This document shows, one piece after another, positions 54,093 through 64,000 of a stretch of 64,000 nt of DNA. Under the pieces are notes generated by a model that saw only the letters and a list, made by a program, of their open reading frames with translations, made no database searches and was not told where the DNA came from. A program made the position numbers and the translations under genes. Location: the NCBI GenBank assembly GCA_036346225.1, contig JARFIW010001670.1:2542001-2606000 (forward strand), read 5' to 3'. The first letter of the stretch is position 1; every line of letters begins with the position of its first letter. The DNA comes from Platerodrilus igneus (Eukaryota > Arthropoda > Insecta > Coleoptera > Lycidae).

Positions 54093-54390
54093 GTCAGGGT
54101 CTTTCAAATATTTTTCGAGATGTTTGTAAAAATTTATATGCTGCTTATGAAAAGTCAAGTCGTCGATATAATCTAGGGAGATATCATATTACTTTTGAAA
54201 TAAATGAGTCAATAAAGTACTTTCAAACCCTGACGAAAGATTTATAGCTAAGTTTGCGCCAAAAAAAACTTTCAAATTTAGCATATGATTTGATAAATTC
54301 AATGTTTTAAGGTCGGTGTCTGGCACGCTAAAGATTAAAAACATTATTATGCTGGCAATTTAGACGACGAAGTTTCAGACGAGTAAATAG

Positions 54391-54886
54391 TGCTTATATA
54401 TTCGTTTAGTAGCACCTATTAACCTATTTTCGTTATTTGAGTTTTATTATTCAATTAGTTAGTGCATTCGTATTTGAATCGTTACAAATACGACGAAGTA
54501 GGTAATCTTTACCAACCTTCTTGTAATCTTATGTCATCTAATCGTTATGAAGTTAAAGAGGTGTACGTAATTCAGTACTCTTGCATGATGATTAGCTTGT
54601 TGTTTTGTTATAAGATTCTATGTGATAAATTGTTTTGGTTAATCACCAAATTGTAGATCTAAAGTTAGTGGGTGAAATTTTTGTGGCCACGTATAAGAAG
54701 ATAAGCCTTTGTTGATTAAATTATATGTGGCTATTGAAAGAGTCGCGTGACTAAGTTGGAAAATGTGTCTTTTCATTAATTTAATTGTTTTGAATTTGAT
54801 GAGTTGTAAAAAACAACTATAGTTCAAACATTTTTTGCAGTGGCATACAATTTAAGTATTTTTAGGTTTTATGCAAAGCGAATATT
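54391..54886. other. Spacer between gypsy relic and PolB element
   Basis: No gene recognised. The six bases before the element, AATATT (54881-54886), would be its left target duplication; the partner lies outside the window. Confidence 0.4.
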
Positions 54887-54959
54887 AGTAGACCATTTAG
54901 TGACGAACTGCCGCCACATTTCCTCCAGAATCCCACATTTCCTCACACATCTGGACCAA

Positions 54960-56215
54960 AAAGTTTTCTTCGACTAACCATTTTTCATCTTTCGAGATAA
55001 ATATATCTTAATTTTTCATCTTTCGAGATAAATGAGCATCCTCATTTCCACACACGAGATAAACCTATTTTTAAGATTTTTTTACCGCTAACATTCTGAA
55101 CCAAAAAGTTTTCTTCGACTAGCCATTTTTTATCTTTCGAGCTAAACCTATCATGTTTGGTATCAATTAATATTAGAATTTTCTCAGCTACCCAAATCTC
55201 TAGGAATTTTTTAGATAGCATCATCCCCCAGGGAGCTACCCTAATTTTAAGATTTTTTACCTGTAGCGACTTTTGAGCGTTCTTATAATTTTTTTATACA
55301 TGCGATACATCTTGTCAGTCTAAAATTTTACGCAGAATCCAAATCTGCAAACAGATTTAATATAGGACCACGCCCTGCAAAGTTACACATATACCCTCTG
55401 CGAGATAAATCTTTTTCCACATTTCCACACACGAGATAAACCTACCTTGTTTGGTATCAATTAATATTAGAATTTTCTCAGCTACCCAAATCTCTAGGAA
55501 TTTTTTAGATAGCATCATCCCCCAGGGAGCTACCCTAATTTTAAGATTTTTTACCTATAGCGACTTTTGAGCGTTCTTATAAATTTTTTATACATGCGAT
55601 ACATCTTGTTAGTCTAAAATTTTATGTAGAATCCAAATCTGTAAACAGATTTGAAATCGGACCACGCCCTGCAAAGTTATACCCCTTTAAAGTCCTGATC
55701 TTCTAATTTTGCTATTTGCTCTATAAGCAAACCTAACAAATAGTTTTCTTTGTCTAGCCATTGCATCTTTCGAGATAAACCTATCTTGTTTGGTATCAAT
55801 TAATATTAGAATTTTCTCAGCTACCCAAATTTCTAGGAATTTTTTAGATTGCATCACCCCCAAGGGAGCTACCCCAATTTTAAGATTTTTTACCTGTAGC
55901 GACTTTTGAGCGTTCTTATAATTTTTTTATACATGCGATACATCTTGTTAGTCTAAAATTTTACGCAGAATCTAAATCTGCAAACAGATTTAATATAGGA
56001 CCACGCCCTGCAAAGTTACACATATACCCTCTGCGAGATAAATCTTTTTCCACATTTCCACACACGAGATAAACCTACCTTGTTTGGTATCAATTAATAT
56101 TAGATTTTCTCAGCTACCCAAATCTCTTTAAATTTTTCAGATTGCATCATCCCTAAGGGAGCTACCCCAATTTTAAGATTTTGTACCAAGATCAATTTCT
56201 AATCACCTCTCCTTT
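54960..56215. repeat. Left terminal repeat array (about 3.5-4 units)
   Basis: Units starting at the TTTGGTATCAATTAATATTA landmark recur near 55155, 55448, 55788 and 56085. Spacings alternate at about 297, 335 and 296 bp because two linkers alternate: a short one with CACATTTCCACACACGAGAT and a longer one with AACAAATAGTTTTCTT. The array is therefore a two-unit higher-order repeat. Confidence 0.82.
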
Positions 56216-56727
56216 TTAATATCTACAATCCTTTAACCAAACACGTAGCAGTATTAACATAAATTAAGCATGCGAAAATTTATTTTATTCGATTTACAGT
56301 TTAATAAACTAATTACAATTTTTACAAAGTATAACATTATTTCCTGTGCGTAGCCGAAAGTTTAACCTGTAAAAAAAAAGATTAATGTGTTGTTTAAATA
56401 GACCTGTAATAAAAAGAGATTAATGTAAAAAAAAAGGAGACATGTTTTCGGTTAATAAGACATATTATCGTTAATCTAACAATATGTTTTACCGTCCAGC
56501 GACACCACGTGGAGGTAAACACATTCCAATGTAATGGGTTTTAAATATGAGAATGGGGAGGTCAACTTTCACGTAATCATCGCGTGGTTAATAATTAAGA
56601 AAGCTGTATATAATTTTATTTTAAACGTGTATATCTTCTCCAAACAAATGCGGTTATTATAATAGGAAAGTACGCTAAATACAAGTCAATTAACAGCAAT
56701 TAAATATTGCTTACTGACCTACCTTAA

Positions 56728-57303
56728 TTAGGTTGCTGTGCTATTAGGAATGATGTTTAAGACTTCGTACGTATTTTCCGGATTATATGTTGTATTCTTT
56801 TTATTAAGTAATCGAATAAATCGTTCCTTCTGCTTCCAAAGAAACTCGGACACTCCATTGTCGACGCTGGCGTTATTTATGCGATAGCTAGCCATGCAGT
56901 TGTTAAACGCTGTGCTAATCATTTCTACGCCATCTTCGTTAGTAGCGGTAACTGATGCATTTTATGTTTGTTGCTCCTTAAGTGTGCGGCGTACGTAGTT
57001 TTTCCATTTCGAAATCGCATACTGTACACATAATTCGTGGTTGTTTCGTACAAGACCCTTTAACAGCTGGTGGCGTTGAACGTTTACTGCTTAATGACAT
57101 ACCGTGCTGTTTTTCCTTGTGTCGCTGTGAGCTATTCTCGTAAAAGCGATACCGCAAGACCCAGAGTTTAAGTACTTTGCTGCGGAAGGCTTAACCCTGG
57201 GCGATGTTACACTACGACATTTGTTCTGGTGCCGTTTGAGAGCATTTTTCCAGGTATAGGAAGCACCGCAAGGGTTGCACTTATAAACGTTTGCAGGTAC
57301 CAT
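56728..57303 (-). pseudogene. Mini-PolB zinc-finger gene, third copy
   Basis: Here the start codon is kept: ATG at 57303 gives MVPANVYKCNPCG with an intact CxxC-HxxxxC finger, followed by RHQNKC. Frameshifts then disrupt the middle. 56922-56728 reads through CMASYRI, FLWKQKERFIRLL, NPENTYEVLN and directly into the C-terminal IIPNSTAT and a stop. The deletion joining N- and C-terminal parts is larger than in the palindrome but reaches the same C-terminus. Confidence 0.65.
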
Positions 57304-58632
57304 TTTAGTACAAAACAAAACCCGCACTATAGCACTTTGGTTAAACTTGTAATCGAACTAACTAAAAGCTTACTCGAGCGTACCTGATTTATGTTCCTTA
57401 TAGAATGCATACCGAAGGTTTCCGAAGACGACCGAACGATGTTGAGGATTCGGCGGGGAACTAAATGATGTCATATTCCTTGCTGCTCGTCCAATACATT
57501 TAGCGCTAATGCATGCACCTGGTTCGCTTCGTCGATGGTGCGAATGCCGTTAGTAGAAACACCGGAAAACGTCTTCCATGTTATACGGATCGCGTGCATA
57601 TTAAAAATCCAAAGGGTGGTAGCACACGCACACAAGTTGTGTGCAAGTCGTGCTGTAGAAGATGCAATGCTACTATAACCAAAAACACTTTAAACCATTA
57701 CTAAGAAAATACCAACTTGTTGTCTACAGGATACTTACAACAATTTAATTTTAAATAACTTCTACGTCATATTTTAGGAAATGGGGGGCTTGAATATTTT
57801 TCCAAATGAATCACCAAGCGAAAGTATATGCTTAACGGTATTAGAATTACCCATTAATTTCCTATTTTTACGACCGTGGTTAATTATAGATTGAAATTTA
57901 ATTTGTGCACGTTCGAGCTTCTCGTAAACTAACATATTTTAGAGCAACAATGCGCTGTATAATACATGCATACCCCTTCGCCGCGCTACTGCTATTCTTG
58001 TAATTGCTAGAAAAGTCACTCTCCTTTTTACTGTTAGGAGCGATGCAAAGCACCATTTTTATACTTTCTATAGCACATCGCACACTTTTTCGTCTGATAA
58101 TTAAATTTTGCTTCTGTAGGCTTTTACACTTTCGCATAGCGGTCGGCCGCACGTATTGATTTCTAGAACCGGTAAGTACTCGATATCCTCCAAATAGAGA
58201 ATTAGATGCTCGATGTCTGTCAACTTCCAATTCCCTCGTAAAAGGTAGAAAAACTCGGTCAATCATCCATTAAACTTCGACCCGCTACCGTTTTGATAAT
58301 TTCCAAACATTTTTCGAACGACAATGGGCTGAGAATTTTTAAACCTCCGAGGGATCTTTAAGTCGTGATCAATTACACATCCGAGCTACGCGTAAACTAA
58401 CATATTTTGCAGCAACTGTATAATACATGCATACCCCTTCTCTGCGCTACTGCTATTCTTGTAGTTGCTTGGAAAAGTCAGTCGCCCTTTTTACTGCTAG
58501 GGTCGCTAAAAAGCACCATTCCATACTTTATTTATAAGTGTAGCACATCGCACACTTTTTTTGTCGGTTAATTAAATTTTTGTTTATGTAGGCCTTTACA
58601 CTTTCGCTTATTTAAACATCTAATACGACCGA

Positions 58633-58836
58633 TTAACCACTTTCGATTATTCTAACGGGGAACCACCATACATCCCACCGCATCGTTCTTTTTGAATCCA
58701 ACGATCCTATAGGCTTCCGCACACTAACACCTAACGTATCTTTCCTACTAGTTGTTAAACAAAAACTACCGGTATCGCCATTGTGGATATAAGCAGATGT
58801 TTGTGGATGTGTACGAGAATATGTAACCATATACAT
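58633..58836 (-). other. About 62-67-codon frame shared by all three copies
   Basis: Starts MYMVTYSRTHPQTSAYIHNG. Same frame at 29341-29529 (-) and 31841-32029 (+). No family recognised; the frame is open in all three copies with several amino-acid changes. Confidence 0.35.
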
Positions 58837-59079
58837 TAATTAGTCTAAGCTATTTTATTTAGTCCAAGAAAATTATTATTTTTCTAATCCACAACTAATA
58901 ATCGCCTTTATAGGTTTAACATTTCTACCATTTCCCAATGACTGGTGCTACGTACATGGAAACTTTAATTTCTTATTAGAGAGAATTCTTATTATCCCAC
59001 GCACTGCTGCGTAGTTGCATGCCCACCCCTTTTGGGAATATATGCTCGTTATAGGTTGTAGCACCCGCGGTTTTACTTA

Positions 59080-59250
59080 ACTACACTTCGTGAGACCCCT
59101 TTAATCTTTTTAATCGAATCTTTCTCGCTTACAATACACTCGGACTTAGCCCTACTACCAACAAATTCTAATACTAGACCCCCATTAAATTGGTCTTTAA
59201 ATTTCCCTACAAGTTTTTATCGACAAGTGTTATATTGTATTTATTATACG
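59080..59250 (-). pseudogene. PolB palm-end fragment, third copy
   Basis: Reads GKFKDQFNGG, LEFVGSRAKSE and KKIKGVSRSVVK, then stop. RAKSE is closer to the polymerase consensus than the RAESD of the palindrome arm. Confidence 0.5.
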
Positions 59251-59637
59251 CGGGGTAGTCACTCTTTAAGATAAATATATTTTGCTAGGTATCAACTAAT
59301 ATTAAATTTTCTAGGGACCCCAAATCTGTAAATAGATTTTAAATAGCTCCACCCATACAAAGTTATGCCTTCTAAAGACTAATTTTGCCCATCTTTATTT
59401 AACTCCATCTTTAAAACCCTTTTTGCTACGCAAGACATATGCTTTAGCCACCCATCTCCCGAGAAATCTAAAACCGATGTATCCTCGAACACCACGTGGA
59501 GGTAACACGTATACTCTGTCAACCAGGATAGAAGCAGGAAAGATTTGGAAGGTGGGCGAAGAACTTAAAAATTATGGAATTTAAAAACTAATATATACAA
59601 TAGATTTACAAAATCTATACAAATATAAACAACTATC

Positions 59638-59990
59638 TTATATCTTTACGTCCCCATGCGTAGATTGTTGTACTATTAGGGTGACGTAACGCTTGTCATC
59701 TTCCCTCGATAAACTAATTTTATTAATAAGCTGCGTATGCAAATCGTATTCTTTTACTCCGGATACATACGCAGACAAGTACTCGATACCATCCAAATAA
59801 AGAATTGGATGCTTGGTGACTGTTAACATCTGCCTCCCTCGTGTACGCCTAAGCACGCCTGTGCCCATGCGCGCCCCCTGCGCGTGCACACCCCTGCCCA
59901 TGCGCGCCCCATGCGCGTACGCACCCCTGCCCATGCTCGCTGCCCATGAGCACCCCTTTCTGTGCGACTGCTATTTCGTGGTAACGTCAC
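59638..59990 (-). pseudogene. PolB C-terminal tail fragment with VNTR head, third copy
   Basis: Reads GAxAxGARMGRG-type repeats, KHPILYLDGIEYLSAYVSGV, YDLHTQLINKISLSREDDKRY. Here the frame stays open from the repeat-coded head through the tail, unlike either palindrome arm. A TATA-like TTATTTATAAAAGG sits upstream. Confidence 0.5.
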
Positions 59991-60117
59991 AGCCTTTTAT
60001 AAATAAAGAACAATGTTATATACTATTATAAAATGTTTATTCTGACATTATACATAACAAATTTAAAAATATTTAATACCAAGCATGGATCCATTTAAAC
60101 TTAATTTTAATACAAAG

Positions 60118-60663
60118 TTATACACAGAAGACAGTCCTTTCTTTATGTTTGTTTGCAGTGGTTTTAATTTTATCTAATTTTATTCGCAGCTTAAAATTTA
60201 AATCGACACCCAAGTCTTCTATCTCCTTTTCTAACCAATAGTTTGATACATAAAGACCGTCTAGGTTTTCGAATTGTAAAATGTACCGAAGTTTGCCTCT
60301 ATATTTAAAGTCTTTGATTCCACCGACAACCAGATCCATTCCTTCGTGTAATTCTTGCAGCTTGTGACAATCTTTTAATCGCAGCTTTCCCACTATATCC
60401 TGTATACGTATCTTGTTAGCTTGATCGACTTCTTCTTGTCGGTATTGGAGGAAATCCTTTTTCTCCCACACACCGTTGTGTAGATGCATATCCACCACTT
60501 TTGGGAATATATGGTTGTTATAGGTCGTAAGACCCTCGGTTTTAAATGATCCGAAAGGTTCTTTACTAGGTAAATATACAATGTTTAGCAGAACCCCTTT
60601 GCGTGTGGTGTACGCCAAGGTTACGAAACCCGCATTCCTTAGTTCGTCTTTGTTATCTGCCAT
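60118..60663 (-). CDS. Intact 181-aa element protein, possible DNA-binding protein
   Basis: The only intact gene of the element: ATG at 60663, stop at 60118, starting MADNKDELRNAGFVTLAYTT. It is lysine-rich and mostly beta-strand-like (DLVVGGIKDFKYRGKLRYIL) with a basic C-terminus (KIKTTANKHKERT). It lies 28 bp downstream of the larger broken gene, a compact virus-like arrangement. A fragment of a paralogue (KTEGLTTYN) is found in each palindrome arm and at about 59050. I do not recognise the family. The strand-rich basic character would suit a single-strand-DNA-binding or accessory replication protein, which is inference. Confidence 0.6.
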   Translation of the reverse strand: MADNKDELRNAGFVTLAYTTRKGVLLNIVYLPSKEPFGSFKTEGLTTYNNHIFPKVVDMHLHNGVWEKKDFLQYRQEEVDQANKIRIQDIVGKLRLKDCHKLQELHEGMDLVVGGIKDFKYRGKLRYILQFENLDGLYVSNYWLEKEIEDLGVDLNFKLRIKLDKIKTTANKHKERTVFCV

Positions 60664-60691
60664 TTTGATAAATACGTTTTAGAATAACCTT

Positions 60692-62501
60692 TTAAAAGTA
60701 TACGGATTTAGTACCATCCTTTTCTACAAGAAGACCTACATAACTAAAAGAGTCTTTCTTACTAACCGCAAATGCATACAGCTTGTACAACCCGGATGTA
60801 TCTAAGTCAGTCCATCGACACATAAAATAATCTTTTAATTCTTCCTCATTTTCTCTAATAAGATGTTCTTTGTCTAACACATCTTTGTATTGTTCGCGTA
60901 TCGTCGCAGTGTTTTCCATGTAGTCCAATTTTCGCCTTTTTGCATCCATTTCCTCTAATTCCAGTTGTCTTTTCCTTCCACTTACTGCGTATGGCATACA
61001 TAATGGGGTAATTTCCTTTAGCGTAAACGGATAGAGTTTACTACCAATATTTGCGCGTTGTCGTACAACCTCTGGGCGAATGTTAGGTGTATTTATCAAT
61101 CCCAATTCCGAAATGACTATTTCTTTTGGAATTGTAGAATATGGTGTTGCAGATTGTGTAAAATATGTACTACCTGCTTTAATGTAGCACTTGTGTAAGA
61201 TTTTTATTTTATCTTGGCTGTCTTCCTCCTCTACTATCTCCAAATAATTTACGGGTAAATAGTTAAAACTAAAAGCCGAAAGCACATACTTTATCAATGT
61301 TTCCCTTTCTTTTGGTTTTTCGGACAACTTAATTTGTAAGCCCGTCAATTTCTTTGTATTACCATTACCCCAATACACGTACTGTAGCAGGTTATTATAC
61401 ACTAAACAGCAGCTATTTTGTAGCTTGTCCGATAGCTTACTCTACATTTTGGCAAGTGGTACCGAGTACATTGGCGCCTTTAGGAAGTATAACTTACTAT
61501 CTTCCAATAACGTTAAACAGTCTTTTAAGGGATTATACACCCGTTCCGCACTGACATAGCTTCCAATTGCACAATTGTATATTGTCGCTTCCAATCGCGT
61601 AATACCATGTTCTTTAGCCAAAGTAGACGCAAATGTTTCCTTAAACGTACATCTGGACAAGGTAAAAATCTAGTATATGATTTCCAAGTTGTTTATTAAC
61701 ACCAGGACTTGTTATCTGACACACAAATTTGTTGTATATCTTAATTCTTGCATTGGTTGTTAGCCATGTTAAACAATCAATTCCTACAGTTTTATCGTTG
61801 TCAACTATAATATTACACTTTTCTTCGTATTAGCCCTTATAGCAAAAGTTATGGTTTGTAGTTAAATAATTACACATCTCCATCTTGCTAAATATACCCG
61901 CAAAATCTTGGGTTACATCCATGTCAAAAAGATAGAAATAATCTTTTTCGAGTTCGTCTAATATATCTGGTAGTTCCTCCAATAAAGTTTCCAACTTAAC
62001 ATCTGCTAGTTCCACTTTGTATGGAACACATATAGGATTTTGGAATTTTTTATTAATGCATTCGAGGTCTTCTTTTCCGATAATTTCTTTTACTCTCTAA
62101 CCCATCTTGTTAGTGCTTTCCAGAGAAAACGGGAGCTTAGCTTTAACACCATGCCTAGCGGAAACAAATCGGTCAAACTTTCTTCGTAGATAGCTGTTAA
62201 ATGCACCACAAATTTCTTTTTTTAGGATAAACATCCTTTTGCTTGCAGATGTTTGTTCGGCGTCAGAAAGGTCGCAAATTTTAACCAACATTATATTGTC
62301 ACAAAATGGTTCTGTAATTGGTGTGTGTAGTCCACCAGTCAGCATCTGTTCGCCTTCGACATAACAAATATTACCAATATCTGTTACCAGATTATTGTTG
62401 CACATATTTTCTGTCAACAGCCATAATCCAAATCGCTCATTTGTCGGTTTCACTTTATTCCCAAGAAGTTGAGAAACGTTAATCACCTTTGAGACGCTCA
62501 T
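60692..62501 (-). pseudogene. Broken ~600-codon element gene (replication-protein candidate)
   Basis: One long gene, starting at ATG 62501 (MSVSKVINVSQLLGNK), reads through five segments to a stop at 60692. It is broken by TAG at 62097-62099, TAA at 61830-61832, a one-base shift in a T-run near 61668, and TAG at 61442-61444. Distinct motifs are DVTQDFAGIF, a [14 protein letters not shown] segment, KIYNKFV, GNHILDF, HGITRLEATIYN, and a basic helix KRRKLDY near the C-terminus. I recall similar motif series in uncharacterised replication-type proteins of eukaryotic mobile DNA, but cannot name a family. Few lesions in 1.8 kb imply recent inactivation. Confidence 0.6.
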
Positions 62502-62649
62502 GTTTACCGTTCTAGCTACTATCGAATACTAAATTGAATACGAAAAAATTGTTCTCTTATGTATTCTACAGAGTCGGGACGTATATTACCGAAGATAGTC
62601 GAATATGTTGTTATCCGACCTAAGCCGACAGGGATGCGCATCGACATAT

Positions 62650-62880
62650 ATCCGGATATATGTAGGATGTAAAGTTAGGGTGAAATTACCCCATAGGGTG
62701 AAATTGCCCCATAGAGTGAAATTGCCCCATGACCACATGACCATATGACCACATGACCACATGACCATATGACCACATGACCATATGACCACATGACCAT
62801 ATGACCTAATTGCTTTTTAATGAGTTTTCTCATTAAAAACCCATTAGCACTAATTGCTTTTTAATGAGTTTTTCCATTAT
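62650..62880. repeat. Three sets of short tandem iterons
   Basis: In order: three copies of a 17-18-bp unit (AGGGTGAAATTGCCCCAT) at about 62678-62731; about eight 10-bp units alternating ATGACCACAT/ATGACCATAT at 62729-62806; and two ~45-bp units (TAATTGCTTTTTAATGAG) at about 62806-62885, each an imperfect palindrome. They lie between the ~600-codon gene's 5' end and the right terminal repeat, where a promoter or origin would be. Confidence 0.75.
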
Positions 62881-62936
62881 AAACCAAGTGTGGACCTAGG
62901 TTAGATAAAAGGAAAAAATAATAGGTTAAGTCGCAT

Positions 62937-64000
62937 TTTAGACTAACAAGATGTATCGCATGTATAAAAAATTTATAAGAACGCTCAAAAGTCGCTATAG
63001 GTAAAAAATCTTAAAATTAGGGTAGCTCCCTGGGGGATGATGCTATCTAAAAAATTCCTAGAGATTTGGGTAGCTGAGAAAATTCTAATATTAATTGATA
63101 CCAAACAAGGTAGGTTTATCTCGTGTGTGGAAATGTGGAAAAAGATTTATCTCGCAGAGGGTATATGTGTAACTTTGCAGGGCGTGGTCCTATATTAAAT
63201 CTGTTTGCAGATTTGGATTCTGCGTAAAATTTTAGACTAACAAGATGTATCGCATGTATAAAAAAATTATAAGAACGCTCAAAAGTCGCTACAGGTAAAA
63301 AATCTTAAAATTGGGGTAGCTCCCTTGGGGGTGATGCAATCTAAAAAATTCCTAGAAATTTGGGTAGCTGAGAAAATTCTAATATTAATTGATACCAAAC
63401 AAGATAGGTTTATCTCGAAAGATGCAATGGCTAGACGAAGAAAACTATTTGTTAGGTTTGCTTATAGAGCAAATAGCAAAATTAGAAGATCAGGACTTTA
63501 AAGGGTATAACTTTGCAGGGCGTGGTCCGATTTCAAATCTGTTTACAGATTTGGATTCTACATAAAATTTTAGACTAACAAGATGTATCGCATGTATAAA
63601 AAATTTATAAGAACGCTCAAAAGTCGCTATAGGTAAAAAATCTTAAAATTAGGGTAGCTCCTGGGGATGATGCTATCTAAAAAATTCCTAGAGATTTGGG
63701 TAGCTGAGAAAATTCTAATATTAATTGATACCAAACAAGGTAGGTTTATCTCGTGTGTGGAAATGTGGAAAAAGATTTATCTCGCAGAGGGTATATGTGT
63801 AACTTTGCAGGGCGTGGTCCTATATTAAATCTGTTTGCAGATTTGGATTCTGCGTAAAATTTTAGACTGACAAGATGTATCGCATGTATAAAAATTATAA
63901 GAACGCTCAAAAGTCGCTACAGGTAAAAATCTTAAAATTAGGGTAGCTCCTGGGGATGATGCTATCTAAAAATTCCTAGAGATTTGGGTAGCTGAGAAAA
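62937..64000. repeat. Right terminal repeat array (continues past window)
   Basis: Reverse complement of the left array, with the same alternation of linkers. The landmark recurs near 63095, 63390 and 63725, spacings about 297 and 335 bp. The inner edge differs from the left array's inner edge, so the two arrays do not hold the same number of units. Confidence 0.82.

Larger units (their letters stand above)
51842..54390 (+). mobile_element. Heavily decayed gypsy relic
   Basis: Plus-strand pol fragments lie in order. At 51842-51975 is RT (DARKEFWRISLLP, GQYKFVVVPF). At 52090-52386 is the RT end (EVKRFIGICIWYRHFIKKFS). At 52480-52740 is RNase H. At 52743-53275 is the integrase zinc region (remnants of GYFG, ENYYWP, CRKCARC). 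Further integrase pieces follow to about 53760, and an integrase C-terminal segment (SNIFRDVCKNLYAAYEKSSR) lies at 54093-54250. Stops and frameshifts occur throughout. It is much older than the gypsy at 12-16 kb. SINE copy 3 interrupts it. Confidence 0.8.
54887..64000. mobile_element. Non-palindromic PolB element copy (right end outside window)
   Basis: The left end, AGTAGACC at 54887, aligns with the palindrome's AGTAGTAC end and keeps the shared CCAGAATCCC...CATCTGGACC block. From there to about 60021 it matches one palindrome arm. It then continues uniquely: an intact 181-aa gene (60118-60663), a broken ~600-codon gene (60692-62501), an iteron-rich segment (62650-62880), and an inverted terminal repeat array (62937 onward) that matches 54960-56215 in reverse. 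This is what the palindrome's progenitor should look like. It lacks the polymerase core too, so it is also non-autonomous. At least 9.1 kb long. Confidence 0.82.

Noticed and set aside
62586..62792. 68-codon frame of WSCGHMV repeats
   Set aside because: Translation of a 10-bp tandem repeat, not a protein gene.
62729..62806. CRISPR-like array
   Set aside because: Repeat units are contiguous 10-mers without spacers, in a eukaryotic element; it is a tandem repeat.

Overview
This is AT-rich eukaryotic DNA from an arthropod, almost certainly an insect. The evidence is a microsomal-type UDP-glucosyltransferase (UGT) gene with spliceosomal introns, mariner, copia, gypsy and errantivirus-like elements, RTE and Jockey/R1-like LINEs, and tRNA-derived SINEs. 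The order of insect cannot be decided from the window. I see no bacterial-type genes.

Host gene. The only intact cellular gene is a UGT on the + strand. It has four coding exons (24124-24447, 45105-45605, 45656-45884, 45930-46447) encoding 523 residues. A splice acceptor lies just before the start codon, so at least one 5' noncoding exon lies upstream. Intron 1 is 20.7 kb and is filled with mobile DNA.

Layout. 1-6.5 kb: noncoding, with two diverged inverted copies of a roughly 0.8-kb repeat ending in splice-donor-like sites and a probable solo LTR. 6.7-9.9 kb: a decayed Jockey/R1-type LINE carrying a SINE. 11.1-11.9 kb: a hAT/ZMYM-like relic. 12.2-16.2 kb: a nearly complete gypsy retrotransposon (-). 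16.2-23 kb: a repeat present twice, the second copy split by a mariner that itself carries an internally deleted copia. 24.1-46.4 kb: the UGT gene, whose first intron holds an RTE LINE split by a 9.3-kb palindromic element, a SINE, a second LINE and a small inverted repeat. 46.9-47.9 kb: an errantivirus-like LTR and env fragment. 50.0-50.6 kb: a solo LTR. 51.8-54.4 kb: a decayed gypsy carrying a SINE. 54.9 kb to the window end: a second, non-palindromic member of the palindrome's family.

Most interesting system. The element at 26021-35325 is a near-perfect inverted repeat with arms of about 4.6 kb. It begins AG and ends CT and is flanked by a 6-bp target duplication (TTACTC) inside the RTE LINE; removing the insert restores the LINE reading frame. 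The arms carry remnants of a zinc-finger type-B DNA polymerase like those of Maverick/Polinton-type self-replicating elements. The related copy at 54887->64000 is not a palindrome. Its left ~5.1 kb matches one arm, and it then continues into a two-gene block (an intact 181-aa gene and a broken ~600-codon gene) and a long right inverted terminal repeat. The two copies diverge exactly at the palindrome centre, and the centre's 7-nt loop still carries six bases of the parental sequence. The simplest reading is that the palindrome is an integrated snap-back (copy-back) defective genome, made when a replicating strand folded back near the middle of a parental element. Because it lies in a UGT intron, it should be transcribed as a very long hairpin.
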